In this document: positions 54,610 through 64,000 of the stretch, piece by piece
How positions within the stretch are numbered: position 1 is the stretch's first letter
How the letters are laid out: every line of letters begins with the position of its first letter
Assembly (NCBI GenBank): GCA_039803925.1
Contig: JBDRZL010000001.1
Location: forward strand, 62,001-126,000
DNA length: 64,000 nt
Reading direction: 5' to 3'
DNA from: a candidate division WOR-3 bacterium
GTDB lineage: Bacteria > Hydrothermota > Hydrothermia > Hydrothermales > JAJRUZ01
Position numbers and translations under genes: made by a program
Notes under the pieces: generated by a model
The model's database searches: none
What the model was told of the DNA's origin: nothing
The model's input: only the letters and a program-made list of their open reading frames with translations

Positions 54610-54626
54610 GATTATTTTATTATAAT
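54597..54626 (+). promoter_or_regulatory. Promoter of the DUF6754 cassette, next to the ATG
   Basis: TTGATT (54597-54602) and a perfect TATAAT (54621-54626) are 18 bp apart. The ATG at 54633 begins six bases after the -10 box, where transcription should start, and no Shine-Dalgarno box lies before it. Confidence 0.55.
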
Positions 54627-54632
54627 AAACTG

Positions 54633-55754
54633 ATGTTAAAAATTTTTTTTATTTTCTCCCTTTTACCCCCTTCAGAGATAAAGGCATATGATGTTCCAAA
54701 TGATGCTGGTGGAAGAATTTCAGTTGAATGGAATCTTTCTCCTGATGATTCCTTGATAGATTTTTATATTCTTTTTAGACAATATCAAAAAGAAGGAACC
54801 TGGGCTTTGCCTGAAACTGTCTCTATATTAAAAAAAGGTGAAAATTCTTTTACTGATCAAGGTTTAAAGAATGGTATTAGTTACAGATATTTTGTAAGAG
54901 CTGTTAAGGGTGGAGAATTTATAGATAGTGATTATTCCAATATAGCAATCCCATCTGCCCAGTGGTTTCATAAAAAAAGAGCAAGTGCCTTAATACTTTT
55001 GATTATTATTGTCAGCTTGCTTTTATTTTACATTGAAAAAGCTAAAAAAGGAGAACACCTTTATATAAGAAAAATAGCCGGTTTAGATGCTATTGATGAA
55101 GCAGTGGGAAGATCAACAGAACTTGGTAAACCTTTGCTTTTTTCTCTTGGTCTTGGAACAATTGCTGAAATACCAACTATAGCAGGACTTTCTATATTAA
55201 AAAGAGTTGCGAAAAAGGCAGCAGAATATGAAACTGATTTGATTGTTCCTTGTTTTGATCCTGTTGTTTTTGTTGCTGCTCAAGAGACAGTTAAGGAGGG
55301 ATATTTAGAGGCAGGAAGACCTGACCTTTATAAAGAAGGAAATGTTTTTTTCCTTTCTTATGAACAATTTGGTTACGCTGCTGGTGTTGATGGAATAATG
55401 CTTAGAGAAAAACCTGGAGCAGTATTTCTTCAAGGATATTTCTATGCTGAATCTTTAATTTTGGCAGAAACGGGTAACTCAATTGGTGCTATTCAGATTT
55501 CAGGAACAACTGCAGTTACACAGCTTCCATTTTTTGTTGCAGCCACTGATTATACTCTAATTGGTGAAGAAATGTATGCAGCGAGTGCATATCTTGAAAA
55601 GGAACCCTTATCCCTTGCTACCATAAAGGGAGAAGATTGGGTTAAGGTTCTCCTAATTATTGTTATTTTAGCTGGTGTTTCTCTTGAAACTCTGGCTTTT
55701 TTTGTTAAAAACCCCTTTTTACATTTTTTAAAAGAATTTTTTACAATTTTATAG
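54633..55754 (+). CDS. FN3 and DUF6754 domain membrane protein (cassette gene A)
   Basis: The product is 373 residues when started at the ATG 54633. An earlier in-frame TTG at 54597 is part of the promoter. It has a signal peptide (MLKIFFIFSLLPP...), then a fibronectin type III domain with VPNDAGGRISVEWNLSPDDS near residue 20 and SYRYFVRAVKGGEF near 86. A transmembrane helix (about 115-135), a soluble DUF6754 core (about 140-330, with AGLDAIDEAVGRSTELG and AIQISGTTAVTQLPFF) and a final membrane helix (about 340-360) follow. I know DUF6754 as an uncharacterised domain. It opens a five-gene cassette. Confidence 0.8.
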   Translation: MLKIFFIFSLLPPSEIKAYDVPNDAGGRISVEWNLSPDDSLIDFYILFRQYQKEGTWALPETVSILKKGENSFTDQGLKNGISYRYFVRAVKGGEFIDSDYSNIAIPSAQWFHKKRASALILLIIIVSLLLFYIEKAKKGEHLYIRKIAGLDAIDEAVGRSTELGKPLLFSLGLGTIAEIPTIAGLSILKRVAKKAAEYETDLIVPCFDPVVFVAAQETVKEGYLEAGRPDLYKEGNVFFLSYEQFGYAAGVDGIMLREKPGAVFLQGYFYAESLILAETGNSIGAIQISGTTAVTQLPFFVAATDYTLIGEEMYAASAYLEKEPLSLATIKGEDWVKVLLIIVILAGVSLETLAFFVKNPFLHFLKEFFTIL

Positions 55755-55755
55755 A

Positions 55756-56541
55756 ATGAAAAAAGAAATACCTTTAATAATTACCTTTATATCAGGACTT
55801 TTACTTGTAATAGCTCTTTTTATACCCCATGAACCCTTTGGTAGTCTTCAGGAAAGATTTAATGATTGGTATATTATTGTTTCAGGTTTTACCCTAATTC
55901 TCGGTGTTGATTCTTTGCTTTTATACCACTACCGAAAAATAAAGAGAAAGGAAAAAGATGCTCCTTATTCAGTAATTCTTATTCTTAGTTTTGTTACAGT
56001 CCTTATATGGGGTATATATTCAGGAATAAAACATGGGAACCCTTTTGCTCCTACTTCTACTTTTTTGAGATACTTTTATACATACATTTTTGTTCCACTC
56101 GGTGCTACAATGTTTGCCTTACTTGCGTTTTTTATAGCCTCAGCAGCATATAGAGCCTTTAGAGCAAGAACGTTTAATGCAACACTTTTACTTATTTCAG
56201 CAGGTCTTGTTATGCTTGGAAGAGTTCCAAAGGGTGAAGAGACAATTCCTTATTTTATTGGAATAACCTTAATTTTAATAGCCTTGATATTTGCTCTTGA
56301 AGGAATTCAAAGAGTTAACCCTTACGAAAAAGCTTTATTTTTTGTTCTTTCAATTTTATCCTTAGGAGTAATTTTCCCTTTATCTATATTACTTAAAAAG
56401 TATCTGCCTTTTATAGCAGATTGGGTTATGAATATTCCCCAGCTTGGTGCTAAAAGAGGTATTTTTATTGGAATATCACTTGGAGCAATAGCGATGTCTA
56501 TAAGGATAATTCTTGGAATTGAAAGGACTTATCTAAAATGA
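55756..56541 (+). CDS. Multi-pass membrane protein of the DUF6754 cassette (gene B)
   Basis: The 261-residue product has about seven or eight transmembrane helices, with short charged loops such as YRKIKRKEKD (about residue 60) and RVPKGEETIPY (about residue 155). No family or catalytic motif is recognised. It begins one base after the stop of gene A and its end overlaps gene C by 4 bp, so the three are surely co-translated. Channel or anchoring roles are both possible. Confidence 0.65.
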   Translation: MKKEIPLIITFISGLLLVIALFIPHEPFGSLQERFNDWYIIVSGFTLILGVDSLLLYHYRKIKRKEKDAPYSVILILSFVTVLIWGIYSGIKHGNPFAPTSTFLRYFYTYIFVPLGATMFALLAFFIASAAYRAFRARTFNATLLLISAGLVMLGRVPKGEETIPYFIGITLILIALIFALEGIQRVNPYEKALFFVLSILSLGVIFPLSILLKKYLPFIADWVMNIPQLGAKRGIFIGISLGAIAMSIRIILGIERTYLK

Positions 56542-57359
56542 AAAATTTTTTTGAAAAATTAGCCAGGATTGATAGAAGAATTATATACTTAATTGTCTTT
56601 ATCAGTGTTACAATTCCCTTACTTACACGAAAAGGATTTAAATTTGAGCCTCTTCAGGAAGTTAAAAATGCTTACGATTTTATTGAGAAATTACCTGAAG
56701 GTTCTGCTGTTATGATATCCATAGATTATGATGCAGCAAGTATGCCAGAACTCCAACCTCTTCTTGAAGTGGTTTTAACCCATCTTTTTAGAAATAATTT
56801 TAAAGTAATAATGCTTGGGCATTGGCCTCTTGGACTTCCTCTTGGTCAGATTGCCTTGGAAAAAGTTGCAAGGGAAATGCATAAAAAATATGGAGAAGAT
56901 TATGTTTTTCTTGGTTATAGACCAGGAGTTGCGGCAGTTATTCTAAATATGGGAAAAGAGATAAGAGGGGTTTTTAATTCTGATTACAGGGGGAAACCTC
57001 TTGATTCAATACCATTAATGAAAAACATTCATAATTACAATGATATAGCTTTACTTATAGGTTTTGAAGCAGGAGCAACAGGAGATTACTGGGTTCAGTT
57101 TGGACAAGCAAGGTTTGGTTTAAAGATAATTCTTACATCAACAGCAGTTGTAGCTCCTGATATGTATCCTTATTATCAGGCTGGTCAGATTGTTGGTTTA
57201 ATAGGGGGGTTAAGGGGGGCTGCTGATTATGAGATTCTTGTTAATAAGAAGGGATTTGCCTATGCTGGTATGACCGCACAGACAGTAATTCATATTATTA
57301 TTATTGCACTTATTCTTTTAGGAAACATAGGATATTTTGCTTTAAGGAGACTAAAATGA
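56538..57359 (+). CDS. Membrane-anchored soluble-domain protein of the DUF6754 cassette (gene C)
   Basis: The 273-residue product has an N-terminal membrane helix (about residues 15-33), a large glycine-rich soluble domain (about 45-245) and a C-terminal membrane helix (about 248-268). Its core has AVMISIDYDAASMPELQPLL, LGYRPGVAAVIL and IILTSTAVVAPDMYPYY, quoted as landmarks. The TSTAVVAP segment and the spacing around it resemble the SGTTAVTQLP region of gene A, so both may share a fold. No known activity fits. It overlaps genes B and D by 4 bp each. Confidence 0.65.
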   Translation: MKNFFEKLARIDRRIIYLIVFISVTIPLLTRKGFKFEPLQEVKNAYDFIEKLPEGSAVMISIDYDAASMPELQPLLEVVLTHLFRNNFKVIMLGHWPLGLPLGQIALEKVAREMHKKYGEDYVFLGYRPGVAAVILNMGKEIRGVFNSDYRGKPLDSIPLMKNIHNYNDIALLIGFEAGATGDYWVQFGQARFGLKIILTSTAVVAPDMYPYYQAGQIVGLIGGLRGAADYEILVNKKGFAYAGMTAQTVIHIIIIALILLGNIGYFALRRLK

Positions 57360-57999
57360 TTGATTTAATTTTTATGTGGATAGCTGCTGGTTTAACTCTT
57401 GCTATTTTTTCCTTTTTGTATAAAGATAATCCCTTCTATAAATTGGCCGAACATATTTATGTGGGCTCAGCAGCAGCTTTCTGGTTTTTATATTTATGGT
57501 TTTTTGATGTAGAGCCTAAAATACTTACACCTTTTAAACCACTTTTTAAAGAGTATGGATTTTTTAAAATGTTTTTACATTTTGGTCCAGAGCAATGGAT
57601 TCTATTTATACCAATTACACTTTCAATATTTATGCTTTTAAGATTTATTCCACCTTCAGCATGGCTTTCAAGATGGTCAATAGCTTTTCTTGTTGGTATG
57701 GCTGCTGGTCTCGGAATAACAGGTTCTTTACAAGGTTATGTTATTCCACAAATCCAAGGCACTTTACTTCCGCTATACACGGGAGATCTTTTTAGTAGCT
57801 TTAATAACATAATAATAATTATTGCAACTGTTACAACCCTTATTTATTTCTTTTTCTCAAAAGAGCATAAAGGTCCACTCGGTATTTTAGCTAAAATAGG
57901 GATTACCTTTATAATGATTGCTTTTGGAGCATCATTTGGATACACAGTAATGGCTCGTGTTTCACTTCTTATAGGAAGAATACACTTTCTCTTATTTGA

Positions 58000-58024
<25 letters not shown>
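57356..58024 (+). CDS. Multi-pass membrane protein of the DUF6754 cassette (gene D)
   Basis: The 222-residue product has about six transmembrane helices (for example LIFMWIAAGLTLAIFSFLY at the start and GITFIMIAFGASFGYTVMA near residue 180). Between them are loops with GPEQW and GSLQGYVIPQIQG, the latter possibly a re-entrant or functional loop. No family is recognised. It overlaps gene C by 4 bp and the following TPR-like gene by 25 bp. Confidence 0.65.
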
Positions 58025-60898
<2,874 letters not shown>

Positions 60899-60909
<11 letters not shown>

Positions 60910-63900
60910 AAGGTTTTTGATATTTTTTCCGGTTTTAATCTTTATCTGGATTTTAATCTATATTTCTTATAACTTTGCAATATGGAAAACTAAAAAGGAT
61001 ATAGAAAAGAGATTGGAAGAATTTTTAATGGAAAATGTTGAAATAGAGGAATCATTTATAAATCTTTCTGGTTTTTCTTTTAAAAATTTAAAAACAAGGT
61101 GGTTTCAAATTGAAAGATTTAATCTTGATTTCAATCTTTTTGCACTTGTTTTTTTTAAAAATGCAGGATCGCTTGATGTTGAGTATGTAGAATTTAACCT
61201 TGATTCCCTAATAAGTTTTGTAAATAAAAAGTTAAAATTAGAGAAAAAAGAGGAGAAAGAAAGGATAGGAACTTTAATTTTATTTATTGATAATGCTTTA
61301 ATTAGAAAAATTAAATTGACTTATAGAAACCGTGAATATTTCTTAGAAAATTTTAAATTTTCATTAAATATACAAGGAAGGGAATACCAGTTTAAAACTT
61401 TTTTTACTTCTCCCACTATTTATAACCTTACATGCGAACTAAGCATTTTAGGAAAAGGAAAATATGTTAGAATTTTTACAAAAAACTTTAGAAGCGAACT
61501 TTTTGACTTCAATTTAAAGGCGGATCTAAAGGAAAGAGATTTTTTGATAGTACTAAATGATTCTAAGATAAAAAATTATTTTGTAAAAAATGCTAACATA
61601 GAGGGAAGCTTTGATGGAAATGTTATAGAAATTAAAAAAATGGATATTATGTCGGATATTTTAAATATAACCACAAATTTTAAGTTTAAGGATAATACTC
61701 TTAAGGGTTTCTTACAGGGTTCTTTTGTTTTTGATGGTATTAAATCGAGCATTAAAAGTGATTTTTTTATTGATATTAAAAGGGAAACTTTTTCTGGGGA
61801 TATTTTATTAACTGATTTTATTTACAGGGATTTTAAATTTAATAAAATTTTTTACAGAGGAAGTATATATAAAAATTTTTACTTTGACCCAGATTCTTTT
61901 GATATAAGGTCAGATTTTTTAGAGAGTTATGGAAAAAAGGGGGATGGAGATATAACCTTTAAAATTGAGAAAATTTCTCAAGAAATATTGAATAAGTTAA
62001 ATTTCTTGAATTTTATTGATAATTTTGATTTAAAAGCAACAGGAATACTTAAAATAAAAGAAAAAGATTTTGATATTATAGCACAGGGAATTTTTAAAGA
62101 TATTTTGATTAAAGATTTTCTAATAGATACTCTTAATTTTACTTGTTCAAGAAATGAGGGAATTAATAGTGTTAATTTTTATTCCAAAGAGTTAAATTTT
62201 AAAGGTGTTAAAATGTCTTTAGATTTATTAGGACTACTTTTTTCTGATTTTGACAGTATAAATTTTATTTTAAAGGGAATTTTTCCTTTTTTAGGTAGTA
62301 TTGAAGAAGAGGGATTTTTTATTAAAAAGGACAAAAGGGAAAAGATTAAATTAAGTAATGGATATTTATCTTTGAGTCCTTCTATTGATATTTCATTTGA
62401 TTCGCTAAAATTTTTAAATGGGTTTTCAAAAATAAAAAAGGAAAATGAACTTTTTTATTTTAATCTTAAGGGGGGTGATTTGTCCTATATTCCTTTTCTG
62501 GATTTGAAAGGAGAATTAAGCTCTCAAGTTAGATTTAAAATAGAAGATAATTTTTTTGTTTTAGTAGATGGTAAAATAAATGTTAAGAATTTATTTTATA
62601 AATTTTTAAACATAGATACCTTTAATTTTTCTTTTATAAGTAGTAAAGATTCAATCAAAGGCAATGGGTATTTCATAAGTAATAAAAAAACTGGTAAGTT
62701 GAATTTGGATTATCATAAAGGAAATTACAATTTTGAAATATATGGAAATGACTTTAGTATTAATGACTTTAATATTTTTGTAAAAGACTTATTTAATCTT
62801 GAAAGGGGTGATTATGATTTTAATTTTAAAGGAAATATAAAAAATAATAAATTTGATTATATTGCTGAGGTAAATTGTGAAAATGTTTCTGGTGTATTTT
62901 ATCCAGTTGCTTTGAATTTTACCAATATTCATATTTACCTTGTTTTCAGAAATGATACTTTTCTTTATGATTTTACTGGATTAAGTGGAAATGGGAGATT
63001 AAGAGGAAGTGGTATAGGAAAACTTGGTCTTGATGGAAACGGTTTTAGTGTTAGTGGTAAGGTGAGCTTAAAAGAAGTTGATATTTATCCCATACCAAAT
63101 ATAGAGGCTGATGTAAATGGTGAGATAGTTTATAAAGAGGATCAGAGAGGTCTTTATATAGAGGGTGATCTTTTGATAAATAAAGCTTTTATTTATCCAT
63201 ATTTTGAAGAAGAGGCTTTAAATAGATTTTCTAAAACGAGTATAAATTTAAACCTAAAGGGAGAAAACATTTTTATAACAAGTGAATATTTAAATGCTGA
63301 ATTGAGAGGTAATCTTTCTATTTTATCTCCTGATTTTACGAGGAAAGTTTTTAAAGGAAGGTTTGATGTCAAAAGGGGAAATATTTTTTATTTGGGAAGA
63401 ATTTTTGATATAAGGGGAAATTCTTATGTGGAATTGAAAGGTGAGGATAAGTTTGATCCAGAGCTTTTTATTGAGGCTGAAACCTATTATTTTAATCCTA
63501 TAAATAGAGAGAAAGTAAAAATTATAGTAATAACAAAAGGTAAATTATCTGCACCTGAATTTTCTTTAAGATCTGATCCTCCAATTTATACTGAAACTGA
63601 GTTATTTAAGATGCTTACCTTTGGTTCAGAATTAATTGGCTCAACCATTATTGAAGGGACAGTTTCTACGGAAATTAGGAAAAGGTTAAAAATTAAAGAA
63701 CTCTTAATAACAGGTCTTTTAAAAGGTGATCCTGTATTTACTGTTGGAACATATGTTAGTGAAAAGGTATATCTTAAATACTCTCAAGCACTTTATAATC
63801 CTTCGAGGAATCTTTATCTTATAAAATATTTTATTTTACCTACTCTTTCAATTTATACAGAAAAAGATGAAAAAGGTAGTTTACAAAGTGGTTTAGAATT

Positions 63901-63916
63901 GGAATTCCGTTTTTAA
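60899..63916 (+). CDS. tamB: TamB/DUF490 family translocation and assembly protein
   Basis: The 1005-residue product has an N-terminal membrane anchor (about residues 5-25, IFFPVLIFIWILIYIS) and then a very long beta-rich, AsmA-like region of repeated strands (about 40-850). The TamB/DUF490 C-terminal domain (about 850-1005) has LKYSQALYNPSRNLYLIKYF near residue 960 and a final aromatic strand ending LEFRF. Such proteins bridge the inner and outer membranes to carry lipids or help beta-barrel proteins. It is shorter than E. coli TamB (1259), and no tamA is adjacent. It implies a diderm envelope. Confidence 0.88.
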
Positions 63917-63918
63917 AT

Positions 63919-64000
63919 CTATTTTCTAATTTTGAGGTCTGAAGCTATTGTATCAAAAAATTCTCCTATGAATTTTAATCTTTCATCATTTCTTATTCTA
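63919..64000 (-). CDS. C-terminal fragment of an unidentified protein (runs off window)
   Basis: A minus-strand frame enters from the window edge and ends at a TAG at 63919-63921 after 26 residues. The tail reads FIGEFFDTIASDLKIRK. It is two bases from the convergent tamB stop. The frame is open and its charge pattern fits a real protein tail, but 26 residues do not permit a family call. Its start is outside the window. Confidence 0.5.
   Translation of the reverse strand, partial: RIRNDERLKFIGEFFDTIASDLKIRK

Overview
The window is a very AT-rich, gene-dense bacterial chromosome segment of roughly 30% G+C by eye. Gene overlaps of 4 to 40 bp are common and no gap exceeds about 165 bp. It holds one tRNA, one candidate small RNA and about 50 protein genes. 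I see no rRNA, CRISPR array, insertion sequence or phage gene. The gene set points to an uncultured, probably thermophilic, diderm lineage near the FCB group, such as WOR-3/Stahlbacteria or Hydrothermae. The clues are TamB, outer-membrane-like beta proteins ending in Phe, an RfaE-type heptose kinase, an MsbA-like exporter, secreted proteins with FlgD-like/type IX-like C-terminal tails, archease, and DUF4015, DUF6754 and ARPP-1 proteins. This placement is inference; no phylogenetic marker was tested.

Layout. 0-9.1 kb, minus strand: a partial surface protein, cutA, tRNA-Lys(CUU), a candidate sRNA with its own promoter and terminator, then one tightly overlapped unit transcribed hutU-parA-parB-M42 peptidase-surface protein-accA-DUF4388, preceded by lemA-htpX. 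9.2-14.6 kb, plus: zinc-ribbon coiled coil, HIT hydrolase, heptose kinase, sigma-54 response regulator, lipid-flippase-like ABC exporter. 14.6-24.2 kb, minus: a GGDEF/ATPase/helical-repeat giant, archease, MoxR, NfeD, slipin, a nucleotidyltransferase-like hexapeptide protein and an amidohydrolase. 24.3-33.1 kb: ornithine aminotransferase, a membrane hydrolase, tgt, a 1560-residue secreted beta protein and a small secreted protein. 33.1-37.8 kb, minus: UDP-glucose dehydrogenase, UDP-glucuronate decarboxylase-like protein, GT2, a secreted protein and a DUF4015 hydrolase. 37.9-50.4 kb, plus: hutI, ftcD, a doubled TPR/ExeA-type ATPase module, PHP phosphoesterase, biotin carboxylase, DUF212, ARPP-1 and a c-di-AMP cyclase. 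50.4-54.6 kb, minus: lon, hflX and an unknown gene. 54.6-59.4 kb, plus: a five-gene membrane cassette of unknown function around DUF6754. 59.4-64 kb: guaB and tamB, then the tail of a further gene.

How the genes work together. HutU, HutI and FtcD cover three steps of histidine breakdown, and the ornithine aminotransferase adds another amino-acid catabolic step; HutH is not in the window. Ugd and the decarboxylase would make UDP-glucuronate and UDP-xylose for surface glycans. NfeD/slipin/MoxR, LemA/HtpX and Lon/HflX are envelope and protein quality-control groups. Two second-messenger enzymes occur: a possible diguanylate cyclase and a c-di-AMP cyclase.

The most unusual material is the DUF6754 cassette, the TPR/ATPase pairs, the sRNA, a zinc-finger-like insertion in FtcD, and several genes whose -10 box lies only 5-8 bp before the ATG, which suggests leaderless mRNAs.
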